DNA of 52,150 bases, taken from a bacterium. Its GTDB lineage: Bacteria; Patescibacteriota; Saccharimonadia; Saccharimonadales; UBA4665. The first letter of the stretch is position 1; each line of letters begins with the position of its first letter. The notes below the pieces were generated by a model, which saw nothing but the letters and a program-made list of their open reading frames with translations, did not search any database and had not been told where the DNA came from. The position numbers were made by a program, and so were the translations under genes. Below are positions 25,804 to 34,876 of the stretch, in pieces. The stretch covers positions 1-52,150 of the forward strand of contig JAJYZG010000006.1 of assembly GCA_021800155.1 (NCBI GenBank). The letters run 5' to 3'.

Positions 25804-27144
25804 ATGTCTGTCCTCATATTAATAGTTGGGGTAATACTGTTCATTGCCCTGATCATTGTGCATGAATTCGGCCATTTTTGGGTGGCCAGGCGTAACGGCG
25901 TCGTGGCCGAAGAGTTTGGGATTTTCTTTCCTCCCCGTCTGCTTAAACGAACAACTAAAGGCGGATGGATATTCTCGATTAACCTGCTGCCCATTGGTGG
26001 CTTTGTTAAGTTAAAGGGTGAACACGATAGTGACGTTGAACCCGGCAGTTTCGGGGCGGCCTCTACCTGGACCAAATCTAAAATTATGGCTGCTGGAGTA
26101 TTTATGAACTTATTGGCGGCGGTTGTGTTATTTATGATCCTTGGCTGGATTGGGATGCCGCAAATCATACCGAATCAGTTTAGTGTTAGTGGCGGTAGTC
26201 ATGTTGTCAATCGAGAAATTCTGGTGGTTGATGTCGAGAAGGATAGTCCGGCAGCGGCAGTCGGGCTTAAACCCCAAAGTCAGATAATTGCTATTGGTAC
26301 GCCAGGACATCTGACGCCCGTTAATAGTCTAAGCGGCATCCAAAATCTAACTGCGAAACTTGCTGCTAAACAGGTTGAGGTTGAATATAAGACCAACGGG
26401 AGCATTTATTTTAGGCAAACCACGCTAAGGAGCACTGGCTTGGCCTATGATGCAGCGCTCGGACTAAATCCATCGAGTCAGATCGTGGCTGTCGGTCCGT
26501 CCGGCAAAATGAATAAAGTTAGTACGGCTGAGGAACTACCGGTTTTAGCCCAACGTTTCGCCAGCCAAACAGTTAATATTCGCTACGTTTTAAACGGCAA
26601 GACAAGTTTACTTAAAAACGTATATTTGCCAACCGTTCCAGCGTACCTCGGGGTGGATCTGCCGCCATCACCATTAATAATGAAACGCTACAGCTGGTGG
26701 GCGGCGCCAGTCGAGGCGGTCGGATTAATGGTCCAAATTACTAAACTGTCATTTGTCGGTTTGGGACATGCCGTATCCGGTCTAGGCAAGATTATTGCCG
26801 GTGCGGTAACCGGTAATAATCTTGCGCGAGAGCATGGTCAGGCTTCGGCCTCTAAACAAGTAGCCGGTCCGATAGGTATTTTCTTTATATTACGTGACGG
26901 CAGTCTGCTTGGCTACCAGTACATGTTGTTTATTATTGCCATAATTTCACTTACGCTAGCGATTATGAACATTTTGCCGATACCGGCGCTGGATGGTGGA
27001 CGGCTATGGTTGATGCTGATTAGTCGCGGGTTTAAGCGCCGGCTTAGTTCTTCAGTCGAAGAGGTGGTTAATGCAGTCGGGATGTTTATCCTGCTGATTT
27101 TAATTGCACTGGTGACGCTAGTGGATGTGCACCGTTTTCTTTAG
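25804..27144 (+). CDS. rseP: Site-2 protease (M50, RseP-like)
   Basis: Intramembrane zinc protease. The 446-residue product starts with a membrane segment holding the HEFGH zinc site (H20, E21, H24), has two PDZ-like stretches (about 135-200 and 205-290), and a C-terminal membrane part with PIPALDGGRLW, where the Asp is the third metal ligand. Usual length. It follows frr, whereas uppS, cdsA and dxr, its common neighbours, are missing here. Its substrate is unknown; no sigma/anti-sigma pair is in the window. TATAAT lies at 25786-25791. Confidence 0.93.
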   Translation: MSVLILIVGVILFIALIIVHEFGHFWVARRNGVVAEEFGIFFPPRLLKRTTKGGWIFSINLLPIGGFVKLKGEHDSDVEPGSFGAASTWTKSKIMAAGVFMNLLAAVVLFMILGWIGMPQIIPNQFSVSGGSHVVNREILVVDVEKDSPAAAVGLKPQSQIIAIGTPGHLTPVNSLSGIQNLTAKLAAKQVEVEYKTNGSIYFRQTTLRSTGLAYDAALGLNPSSQIVAVGPSGKMNKVSTAEELPVLAQRFASQTVNIRYVLNGKTSLLKNVYLPTVPAYLGVDLPPSPLIMKRYSWWAAPVEAVGLMVQITKLSFVGLGHAVSGLGKIIAGAVTGNNLAREHGQASASKQVAGPIGIFFILRDGSLLGYQYMLFIIAIISLTLAIMNILPIPALDGGRLWLMLISRGFKRRLSSSVEEVVNAVGMFILLILIALVTLVDVHRFL

Positions 27145-27156
27145 TTGATTTTAAAT

Positions 27157-27954
27157 ATGAGTACAGTAACACCAAAACCATCGCTCTGGCACTCAGACAC
27201 CAAGCCGTGGGAACGCGTGCCGAAATATCTCCTACCGATAGTCTTGATTATTATCGTCGGTCTGATTTATTTCATCAGTCAGTTTGCGGCCAGCTTAATT
27301 CTTTCGCTTTACGCTTTGTTGCAGGGTATGAGTAGCGTTCAAGCAAACAACTGGCTGACCAATTCAGTCACGGCGCAGTTCTTTTACGTATTGTTATTTG
27401 AGGGTTGTACTGTTGGTTTGCTAGTGGCTTTAATGCATCGCTACGGCCGAAGCTTAAAAACTCTCGGCCTTATTAAAGTACGCTTAAGAGACGGTGGCTG
27501 GGCGTTATTAGCTTACCTGGCCTATTTCATCACTTATCTTATAGTAATTAGTATCATAACCCATCTACTTCCTGGGTTGAATATTAACCAGGCGCAAAAT
27601 ATTGGTTTTACAAATGTGCATGGTACTTACCAGTTAGCGCTAACATTCATTAGCTTAGTAATTTTACCGCCAATCGCGGAAGAACTGCTCTTTCGGGGCT
27701 TCTTGTTTGAGGGTCTGAAAAAAGCCATGCCGGCTCTCTATGCCGGTCTGCTTACCAGCGTACTGTTCGCCTCAGCTCATCTATTGGAAGGCGTTGGTGG
27801 ACTGTTTTGGGTAGGAGCCATCGATATCTTCATTTTAAGTTTGGTATTGGTATATCTTAAGCAAAAGACTAAATCCCTATGGCCAGGTATCTTTTTGCAT
27901 GCTGTTTTCAACCTGGTAGCTTTTATATTGCTATTCTTGGAGTCTGGCCGTTAA
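27157..27954 (+). CDS. CPBP family intramembrane metalloprotease
   Basis: A 265-residue multi-pass membrane protein of the CAAX-protease/bacteriocin-processing (Abi) family. The signature is present: EELLFRGFLFEGL (Glu-Glu and Arg), then FASAHLLEG and the final FLHAVFN, which supply the active-site His/Asn. An ATG at 27157 is preferred over a TTG 12 bases earlier. It follows the site-2 protease by 12 bases, so two intramembrane proteases share a transcript. Such proteins may process lipoprotein- or peptide-type substrates; none is identified. Confidence 0.88.
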   Translation: MSTVTPKPSLWHSDTKPWERVPKYLLPIVLIIIVGLIYFISQFAASLILSLYALLQGMSSVQANNWLTNSVTAQFFYVLLFEGCTVGLLVALMHRYGRSLKTLGLIKVRLRDGGWALLAYLAYFITYLIVISIITHLLPGLNINQAQNIGFTNVHGTYQLALTFISLVILPPIAEELLFRGFLFEGLKKAMPALYAGLLTSVLFASAHLLEGVGGLFWVGAIDIFILSLVLVYLKQKTKSLWPGIFLHAVFNLVAFILLFLESGR

Positions 27955-27995
27955 GGTACAATTTTAGGGAGATTTAAAATAAGCTAAAGGTTTAC

Positions 27996-29255
27996 ATGCG
28001 CTTAAGCCAGAATGTAATTAAGACTATCAAGACTGTTCCCAAAGAAGAGCAGGCGATCAATGCGCAGCTGCTCATACGGGCTGGTTTTGTGCACAAAGAA
28101 ATGGCGGGCGCTTATTCCTATCTTCCGCTTGGTTTAGCCGTAATCGAGAATATTAAATCGATTTTGCGTGAAGAGATGAACGGTTTAGGTGCGGCCGAGG
28201 TGTTAATGAGTTCACTTCAGCCGGCGGAAACATGGAAAGAAACCGGGCGGTGGGATGATGAGGTGGTCGATGTCTGGTTTAAGAGCATGCTCAAAAACGG
28301 CACTCAAATTGGTTTTGGCTGGACACACGAGGAGCCCTTTATGCAACTGATTAGCCGGCAAGTACAGAGTTATCGTGATTTGCCGCTGGCCCTTTATCAG
28401 TTCCAAACTAAATTTCGCAATGAGCTTAGGGCTAAAAGCGGTGTAATGCGCGGCCGCGAATTCATCATGAAGGATCTTTATTATTTTACTAGGAACCAGC
28501 AAGAGCTGGACGCATTTTACGCTCAAGTGGAAGCAGCTTACTTGAGGATTTTTGAGCGCGTGGGCTTGGGAGACTGCACGTTTCTGACCTTTGCGTCAGG
28601 TGGGGCTTTTACCCAATTTAGCCATGAGTTTCAAACTGTTACTCAGTCCGGTGAGGATACTATTTATCTAAATAAAGCGCGTCGCCTGGCAGTCAACCAG
28701 GAGATATACAGCGATGACGTATTGGCCCAGCTTCAACTAGATAAAGCAGAGCTAGAAGAGGTAAGGGCGGCTGAAGTTGGCAATATCTTTAACTTTGGTA
28801 GTAGTAAAGGCGAGCAAATGAGGGTGTTTTTTAGCGATGAATCAGGTCAACGCCAACCAGTTTATTTAAGCAGTTATGGAATTGGCGTTAGCCGGCTGAT
28901 GGGAGTGATCGCTGAACATTACCACGATGAAAAGGGTTTGGTCTGGCCAGCAGCGGTGGCACCGGCTCTCGTGTATTTATTGGCAATTAATAGCAAAAAG
29001 TCCATTCAAGCTACTGATGAGTTGTATAATATATTGACAGAGCGAGGGGTTGCGGTAATATATGATGACCGTGACGTTCGCCCGGGAGAGAAATTCGCTG
29101 ATGCCGACTTAATGGGAATACCTTGGCGAGTTGTCGTAAGTGGGCCAATCTCAGACCACGAGACTTACGAAATTAAATCGAGAACGGAAACAACTCTTAA
29201 TCACTTAAAACGTGATGACCTGGTCAGGCAGCTGACAGGCATAGAGAAACAATAA
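27996..29255 (+). CDS. proS: Prolyl-tRNA synthetase, without editing insert
   Basis: Class II synthetase. The 419-residue product shows LIRAGFVHKEMAGAYSYLPLG, motif 2 FRNELRAKSGVMRGREFIMKD (shown in part: RNELRAKSGVMRGREFIMKD) and motif 3 YGIGVSRLMGVIAE, followed by the anticodon domain (YDDRDVRPGEKFADADLMGIP, in part: DDRDVRPGEKFADADLMGIP). Common bacterial ProRS has about 570 residues because of the INS editing domain between motifs 2 and 3; here motif 2 leads almost straight to the catalytic part, so cis-editing of Ala-tRNA-Pro is absent. Confidence 0.94.
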   Translation: MRLSQNVIKTIKTVPKEEQAINAQLLIRAGFVHKEMAGAYSYLPLGLAVIENIKSILREEMNGLGAAEVLMSSLQPAETWKETGRWDDEVVDVWFKSMLKNGTQIGFGWTHEEPFMQLISRQVQSYRDLPLALYQFQTKFRNELRAKSGVMRGREFIMKDLYYFTRNQQELDAFYAQVEAAYLRIFERVGLGDCTFLTFASGGAFTQFSHEFQTVTQSGEDTIYLNKARRLAVNQEIYSDDVLAQLQLDKAELEEVRAAEVGNIFNFGSSKGEQMRVFFSDESGQRQPVYLSSYGIGVSRLMGVIAEHYHDEKGLVWPAAVAPALVYLLAINSKKSIQATDELYNILTERGVAVIYDDRDVRPGEKFADADLMGIPWRVVVSGPISDHETYEIKSRTETTLNHLKRDDLVRQLTGIEKQ

Positions 29256-29282
29256 TTATGGGAACCAGAAAGGAGCCTGGCC

Positions 29283-29750
29283 ATGGTAGTTAAAAAAACC
29301 TATCGTCTGACCAAAGAGGGGATAGCTGAGCTACAGCAAGAGCTTGACAGTTTAACTGCGGAAAGAGCGGAAATTGCGGAAAGTATCCGGGCCGCACGAG
29401 AGTTCGGCGATTTGGCTGAGAATAGCGAATATCAGTCAGCCCGAGCGGCGCAAGAACGCAACGAGTCACGCATTGCCGAAATTGAACATATTTTGCAGAA
29501 TGTGGAAGAGATCAAAACACCACGCAGTTCAGCTCAAGTCCAGCTTGGTTCCAGAGTTCGTCTTAAGGGCGAGGATGGCAAGACCAAAGAATTTCAAATT
29601 GTCGGAACAGTTGAAGCCGATCCGCTCAACGGCAAGATCAGTGACGAATCGCCTATTGGGCAGGCTTTGCTGGGTAAGCACGAGAAGGATGAGGTCGAAA
29701 TCCGGACTTCGTTAGAGAGCGCTGTCTATAAAATAGTCGAAGTAGCATAA
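29283..29750 (+). CDS. greA: Transcription elongation factor GreA
   Basis: Rescues backtracked RNA polymerase by stimulating RNA cleavage. The 155-residue product has the N-terminal coiled coil with the tip acidic pair (AREFGDLAENSEYQSAR, with DLAENSEY) and the C-terminal FKBP-like domain (VGTVEADPLNGKISDESPIG, ALLGKHEKDEVEI). A good Shine-Dalgarno AAAGGAG precedes the ATG. Normal length. Confidence 0.97.
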   Translation: MVVKKTYRLTKEGIAELQQELDSLTAERAEIAESIRAAREFGDLAENSEYQSARAAQERNESRIAEIEHILQNVEEIKTPRSSAQVQLGSRVRLKGEDGKTKEFQIVGTVEADPLNGKISDESPIGQALLGKHEKDEVEIRTSLESAVYKIVEVA

Positions 29751-29842
29751 GAGTTCATCTATTCAGTGGTGTTATTAAAGCAGTGTTGGCATTCACGTGG
29801 GTGATACCGCTATACTAAGAGCGGACAAGAAATATTATCCAA

Positions 29843-31354
29843 ATGGCGACTCTAGCTGAATTACGTAAAGAAAGGTTAAGGAAACTCAAGGCGCTACGCA
29901 GTCTTGGGATTGATCCTTACCCGGCTCATGCCGAACGTACACATGTGCTTAAGGAAGTTGTCGATCAGTTCCCCAAGCTTGAGCATAAAAACCTAAAAGT
30001 CATCGGACGCATTATAACAATTCGCAGACTGGGCAAGATCATTTTTATTATCGTTCGAGACCAATCTGCCCAGCTGCAGCTTCTAATCAGCGAGCAGAAC
30101 CTTGAACCGGTCAATCCAGAACAGTCACAATTAGGCTTTAAGGAAATGCCACTGCTAGATAGCGGCGATTTTGTCGAAGCGGAAGGGGAAGTTATTAAAA
30201 GCCAGACCGGCGAGTTGTCGGTTGCCACGACCAAACTCCGGCTTATTGGAAAAAGTTTACGACCGCTTCCATTAGGCAGGGAAGGTTTTACTAACACGGA
30301 GGAGCGTTTGCGTAGACGCTATGTTGACATGAATGTTAACCCAAAAGTACGCGAACGCTTTATTCGCCGCAGTCGTTTTTGGACTGCCACCAGGCAGTTT
30401 TTGAATGAACGCGATTTCGCGGAAATAAATATTCCGGTATTAGAGCATACCACCGGTGGCGCAGACGCCAAGCCGTTTGTAACACATATGGATGCGCTAG
30501 GCGAAGATTTTTACCTTAGAATTAGTCATGAGCTTCCTTTAAAACGATTGCTGGGGGCCGGGTTTGAAAAGATTTACGATATCGGACCGCGCTTCCGCAA
30601 TGAAAATTACAGCGATGAGCATTTACCAGAACACGTGGCTATGGAGTGGTACTGGGCTTTTGCTGATTGGCGTGACGGCATGCGGCTGCAGACTGATCTC
30701 TTCAGGTTTATCGTTAAGGAAACCTTCGGTACGCTAAGCTTTAAAATAAACGATTTTGAAGTCGATCTAAGCCGAGACTGGGAAGAGTGGGATTACGCTG
30801 AAACTATGTCGAAGCATTATGACGGGCTGGATATCTTCAACTGTAGCATCGAGGACGTTAAAGCTTTGCTTCGGGCCAATAAATTGGTGGTTGAGGATGA
30901 CGATAATAAAGCCCGTGGTATTGACAAACTCTGGAAACACATCCGATCACAAATCGCCGGACCAATCTGGCTAGTCGATGCTCCGACTTTCATTAGCCCC
31001 CTGGCCAAAGCTAACCCGAACCGTCCTCAGACAACACAGCGTTTTCAGGCGGTTATCGCGGGTAGTGAAGTCAGTAATGGCTTTTCGGAACTGAACGACC
31101 CGATTGAACAATATAACCGCTTTTTGGAGCAGCAACAGCTGCGTGCAGCCGGAGATAACGAAGCCATGATGTTGGACATTGATTTTATAGAAATGCTTGA
31201 ATACGGTATGCCGCCGGCTTGCGGTCTGGGTTTCAGTGAACGAGTGTTTTGGTTGCTTGAGGGTGTGAGTGCAAGAGAAGGTGTGCCGTTTCCCCAACTG
31301 CGCATGGAGATTGAAGCTACGACCAAAGCTCTATACCCAGAGGCTAATCTATAA
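29843..31354 (+). CDS. lysS: Lysyl-tRNA synthetase, class II
   Basis: The 503-residue product has an N-terminal OB fold (KVIGRIITIRRLGKIIFIIV), class II motif 1, motif 2 FEKIYDIGPRFRNENYSDEH (20 residues) and motif 3 GLGFSERVFWLLEG. The end of motif 3 (usually G-x-G-I/L-D-R) reads GLGFSERV, a small change with Arg kept. TATACT (29811-29816) lies upstream with a leader of about 20 bases. The zincin gene follows after 5 bases. Confidence 0.95.
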   Translation: MATLAELRKERLRKLKALRSLGIDPYPAHAERTHVLKEVVDQFPKLEHKNLKVIGRIITIRRLGKIIFIIVRDQSAQLQLLISEQNLEPVNPEQSQLGFKEMPLLDSGDFVEAEGEVIKSQTGELSVATTKLRLIGKSLRPLPLGREGFTNTEERLRRRYVDMNVNPKVRERFIRRSRFWTATRQFLNERDFAEINIPVLEHTTGGADAKPFVTHMDALGEDFYLRISHELPLKRLLGAGFEKIYDIGPRFRNENYSDEHLPEHVAMEWYWAFADWRDGMRLQTDLFRFIVKETFGTLSFKINDFEVDLSRDWEEWDYAETMSKHYDGLDIFNCSIEDVKALLRANKLVVEDDDNKARGIDKLWKHIRSQIAGPIWLVDAPTFISPLAKANPNRPQTTQRFQAVIAGSEVSNGFSELNDPIEQYNRFLEQQQLRAAGDNEAMMLDIDFIEMLEYGMPPACGLGFSERVFWLLEGVSAREGVPFPQLRMEIEATTKALYPEANL

Positions 31355-31359
31355 ACTTT

Positions 31360-31731
31360 ATGGTCCAGGTTGACGATACACAGTTTGCCGCAATGACGGA
31401 AGCAGCCCTAAATAGTCTGCCCGGTGTGCATGCCCGTAGTATAAGCAATGTTGCAATCGTCTATGCCGATCAGCCAACGCTACAGCAACGTCAGCAGCTA
31501 AAGCTTAGACACAATCAGACCTTGTTTGGACTGTATGAAGGGGTGCCACTCTCGCAGCGACAGGGTCAAACAAGACTGTTGCCGGATAAAATTACACTGT
31601 TTAAACTGCCTTTGGCGGCTGCCAGTAATTCATTGCCGGAGCTGCAGGAAAATATCCGGCATACGTTGTGGCATGAGATCGGTCATTACTACGGGCTGGA
31701 TCATAGCCGGATTCACGAGCTGGAGAATTAG
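31360..31731 (+). CDS. Zincin-like metallopeptidase (small, soluble)
   Basis: A 123-residue protein of the small zincin family often annotated as metallopeptidase family protein. The zinc motif is HEIGHYYGLDHSRI, with H105, E106, H109 and H115. The N-terminal part has a conserved VAIVYADQPT strand and a TLFGLYEGVPLSQR segment typical for the family. No signal peptide. The role is unknown. It begins 5 bases after lysS and is surely co-transcribed. Confidence 0.85.
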   Translation: MVQVDDTQFAAMTEAALNSLPGVHARSISNVAIVYADQPTLQQRQQLKLRHNQTLFGLYEGVPLSQRQGQTRLLPDKITLFKLPLAAASNSLPELQENIRHTLWHEIGHYYGLDHSRIHELEN

Positions 31732-31983
31732 CCATACCAGATATGACAAAGACGGCAGCATCAACTTTCAAGTACTCGCGCTCTATCTAAGACTGGTTTT
31801 CAAATTGCAAACGCGCATTACTACAGTCTAAGTGGACGAAATCTTCAGCGCTAGTCACGAGAGTAGCGTCCCGTTGCTCGGTTGGTGCGGCTAACTACAG
31901 ACTTTCTATATTAAGTAATGGATTGATACGCAGTGATGCCTTGCACAATAGATGCCTTACGCTTATGCTTTTAAAGATAGTTT

Positions 31984-32622
31984 ATGCGAGCAGTTATATT
32001 TGATTTTGATGGAACGATTGCCGACAGCTTCTCTATGGTCATGTCGATTGCTTATGAGCTGACCAAGCATGAGCAATTAAAGGACATCAATCAGATAATT
32101 GAAATGCGGCGTAACAATGTTAGTTTAACGCAGGCGATCAATAGCTTAGGCATTCCTCGCTGGAAATGGGCGTGGCTGTTGCGACAAGGCAGGCGCATGA
32201 TGAGTCGAAATATCCATAAAATTCTGCTGTTTGATGGAATGGAGGAGGCTTTATTTAAGCTATATTCCGAAAACTATGACTTGTATATCATTACCAGCAA
32301 CAGCAAAAAAAATGTTGAGCGGTTCTTAGGCGAGAAGGGGATACTAACTTATTTTAGGAGAGTTTACGGTGGTGCCGGTTTATTTAATAAGCAGCGGTTA
32401 ATTAAAAAAGTCCTTAAGAATAGTCGACTGGATGCTGAGTCAACTATCTATGTCGGAGATGAAGTGCGCGACGTGGTGGCCGCTAAAGCGCTGAATATGC
32501 CAGTTATAGCTGTTACGTGGGGGTATAACTCTGAACAACTGTTGCTAACCTATCAGCCGACCATAATTGTACGTCGCCCTGAGCAATTAAGCCGGGTGAT
32601 AGCCGGTTGGGGCAAAGCTTAG
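31984..32622 (+). CDS. HAD-superfamily hydrolase (phosphoglycolate phosphatase-like)
   Basis: A 212-residue phosphatase. HAD motif I is FDFDGT (nucleophile D7, acid D9), motif II is ITSNS, motif III a Lys near KKVLKNSR, and motif IV VGDEVRDVVAAKA (Asp pair). A helical C1-type cap lies between motifs I and II. The substrate cannot be given from sequence alone; repair-related phosphoglycolate clearance is one option. It is 252 bases downstream of the zincin, a stretch in which I see no gene. Confidence 0.88.
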   Translation: MRAVIFDFDGTIADSFSMVMSIAYELTKHEQLKDINQIIEMRRNNVSLTQAINSLGIPRWKWAWLLRQGRRMMSRNIHKILLFDGMEEALFKLYSENYDLYIITSNSKKNVERFLGEKGILTYFRRVYGGAGLFNKQRLIKKVLKNSRLDAESTIYVGDEVRDVVAAKALNMPVIAVTWGYNSEQLLLTYQPTIIVRRPEQLSRVIAGWGKA

Positions 32623-32649
32623 CAACCCTCTGCTACAATTAGACTAGTT

Positions 32650-33480
32650 ATGGCAACAAGAGACAAAAGAAACCGCCGTTTAAACTACGAACCGGGTCAG
32701 AACGCACCATATAAAATATCCAGAAGCAAAATTGAGCTGTTCATGCAGTGCCAGCGTTGTTTTTGGCTGGATGCCAGGGTGCATATAGTTAGACCTAGCA
32801 GCCCGCCATTTACAATTAATAAGGCGATTGACGAGCTCTTTAAGAAAGAATTCGATGTCTATCGAGCCAAATCCGAATCACACCCGTTAATGGTTAAGTT
32901 CAGTATAGATGCTATACCGATGCAACATGATCAACTAAGCACATGGCGGCAGAATTTTACTGGAGTTTCAGCACTGCACCAACCAACTAACCTGCTAGTT
33001 TTTGGAGCGATTGACGATTTATGGATGGACGGACAGGGTCGGGCCGTAGTCGTTGACTATAAGGCGACCGCTAAGGAGCAGGGTGTTTCCATTGATAGCG
33101 ACTGGCAGATTTCTTACAAACGGCAACTTGAAGTTTACCAGTGGTTGCTTAAACAAAACGGTTTAAATGTCAGTCCGACCGGATACTTCGTTTATGCCAA
33201 TGCCGATATATCCGCGAACAGTTTTAATGATCATCTGGATTTTGAAACTAAAATAATTCCTTATGACGGAGATGACAGCTGGATTGAACCGACCCTAGAG
33301 AAGATTAAGCAAGTGCTTGAAGAAGATAGTATGCCGCCAGTCGGTTCGTCAGCTATGGGGGGTGTTTGTGAATTTTGCAGTTATGCTCGGTCTCGGACCG
33401 AACTGACTCTGGATGCGATCAATTTTAAAGCTCAATCAAAGCGTGCTCACGCTAACTTGTATGCAGAGCCAGAGGTATAG
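32650..33480 (+). CDS. PD-(D/E)XK nuclease with four-cysteine (Cas4/AddB-type) iron-sulfur site
   Basis: A 276-residue RecB-family nuclease. The core is GAIDDLWMDGQGRAVVVDYKAT (in part: AIDDLWMDGQGRAVVVDYKA), with the Asp, the second Asp and the Lys of the DxK motif, then QLEVYQWLLK, the QxxxY helix. Cysteines C34 and C37 near the N-terminus and C240 and C243 near the C-terminus are placed as in Cas4 and AddB, whose four Cys hold a 4Fe-4S cluster. No cas genes or CRISPR array are nearby. TG-C-TACAAT (TACAAT 32634-32639) lies 10 bases before the ATG. The role may be end-processing or repair. Confidence 0.85.
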   Translation: MATRDKRNRRLNYEPGQNAPYKISRSKIELFMQCQRCFWLDARVHIVRPSSPPFTINKAIDELFKKEFDVYRAKSESHPLMVKFSIDAIPMQHDQLSTWRQNFTGVSALHQPTNLLVFGAIDDLWMDGQGRAVVVDYKATAKEQGVSIDSDWQISYKRQLEVYQWLLKQNGLNVSPTGYFVYANADISANSFNDHLDFETKIIPYDGDDSWIEPTLEKIKQVLEEDSMPPVGSSAMGGVCEFCSYARSRTELTLDAINFKAQSKRAHANLYAEPEV

Positions 33481-33482
33481 AA

Positions 33483-34769
33483 ATGCTAGACATTAGCTTT
33501 ATCCGTGACAACCAGGAGATAGTGGCACAAAAAGCCTCTCAAAAAGGTTATCCCGTAGATATCGGCGCATTAGTTAAGCTGGATAATGACCGGCGTTTGC
33601 TACAGACGCAAATTGACCAACTCCGACAAGAGCGGAACCAAACGGCGAGCCAAGGCCGACATGGGGATAATGAACAGTCTAAAGGACGGGAGATAAAAGA
33701 AAAGCTGTCCAAACTTGAGGCTGATCTAAAAAACCTCGAACCTAAATATTTGCAAATGCTTAGAAGTGTGCCTAATTTGCCCCTAGAAGACGTGCCGATT
33801 GGTAGCAGTGAAGCCGAGAACATCGTAGTTAAAACTGTAGGTGAGCCGCCGCAGTTTGATTTTAAACCGCTTTCACATGCGCAAATCGGTGAAACGCTAG
33901 GGTTAATTGACAAGGAACGGGCAGCTAAGGTTTCCGGTAGCCGCTTTGCTTATTTAAAAGGAGACCTGGTCAAGCTGCAGTTCGCTTTAATTAATTTCGT
34001 TTTAAGCGAACTAACCTCGCCTGAATTAATTAGCCGCCTCATAAAAGACAATGGTCTAAACTTAAAACCGAGTCCTTTTATACCTGTATTGACGCCGGCG
34101 TTGCTCAAAACTGCTCCCTATGAGGCCAGCGCCCGTCTGAACGCCGAAGAAATGACTTATAAAGTAGCACAGGATGATTTATGGCTTAATGCCAGCGCTG
34201 AGCACACTTTGTGTACGATGCATATGAATGAAATCGTGTCTGTGGATTTACTACCCCTGCGCTACATCGGTTACTCGACTAGCTTCAGGAGGGAAGCCGG
34301 CACTTACGGCAAGGATATGGAAGGTATTTTAAGATTACATCAATTCGATAAACTTGAAATGGAGGTGCTGTCGGATGCTACAAGCGGATTAGCTGAGCAC
34401 CAGCTATTGATTGCGGTCGAGGAACACCTGTTGTCTTCGTTGGGCTTGTCATACCAAGTGGTTAACAAATGTAGCGCAGATATCGGGAAACCGAACGCTC
34501 ATGGCGTAGATATCAATACTTGGTTTCCGTCCCAAAATAACTATCGAGAGACCCATACGGCCGACTATATGACCGATTACCAGGCGCGTGATCTAAAAAT
34601 CCGGATAAAGGATAACGACGGCAAGCATTTTGTGCACACCAACGACGCTACAGCTTTCGCGCTCGGGAGGATTATGGCGGCCTTAGTCGAAAATTACCAA
34701 GATGAGAGCGGACATTTTGCGATTCCTGAAGTGTTGTGGCCGTTCATGGCGGGAATCACTCGTATCTAA
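33483..34769 (+). CDS. serS: Seryl-tRNA synthetase (divergent)
   Basis: The 428-residue class II enzyme has the N-terminal coiled-coil arm (about 28-105; RRLLQTQIDQLRQERNQTAS), motif 2 FRREAGTYGKDMEGILRLHQ (20 residues) and motif 3 ATAFALGRIMAALVENYQ. Several family-constant spots differ: the TAE serine-binding motif reads SAE (NASAEHTL), and the usual EVSSCSN..DFQARR segment reads ETHTADYMTDYQARD. It begins 2 bases after the nuclease stop. Confidence 0.93.
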   Translation: MLDISFIRDNQEIVAQKASQKGYPVDIGALVKLDNDRRLLQTQIDQLRQERNQTASQGRHGDNEQSKGREIKEKLSKLEADLKNLEPKYLQMLRSVPNLPLEDVPIGSSEAENIVVKTVGEPPQFDFKPLSHAQIGETLGLIDKERAAKVSGSRFAYLKGDLVKLQFALINFVLSELTSPELISRLIKDNGLNLKPSPFIPVLTPALLKTAPYEASARLNAEEMTYKVAQDDLWLNASAEHTLCTMHMNEIVSVDLLPLRYIGYSTSFRREAGTYGKDMEGILRLHQFDKLEMEVLSDATSGLAEHQLLIAVEEHLLSSLGLSYQVVNKCSADIGKPNAHGVDINTWFPSQNNYRETHTADYMTDYQARDLKIRIKDNDGKHFVHTNDATAFALGRIMAALVENYQDESGHFAIPEVLWPFMAGITRI

Positions 34770-34876
34770 GCTGTGAGTGTGACGATTTTTATCTGAAAAA
34801 TTATAGCGTGGGGAGTAAAATGCATAAGTATATAAAGCTGGACTTTTAGAAGTTAAGCCTCACTAAAGGAGAGACA

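Noticed and set aside
31526-31831. 101-codon plus-strand frame overlapping the zincin
   Set aside because: Alternative frame of the zincin gene running into non-coding sequence; the zincin frame has the HExxH motif.
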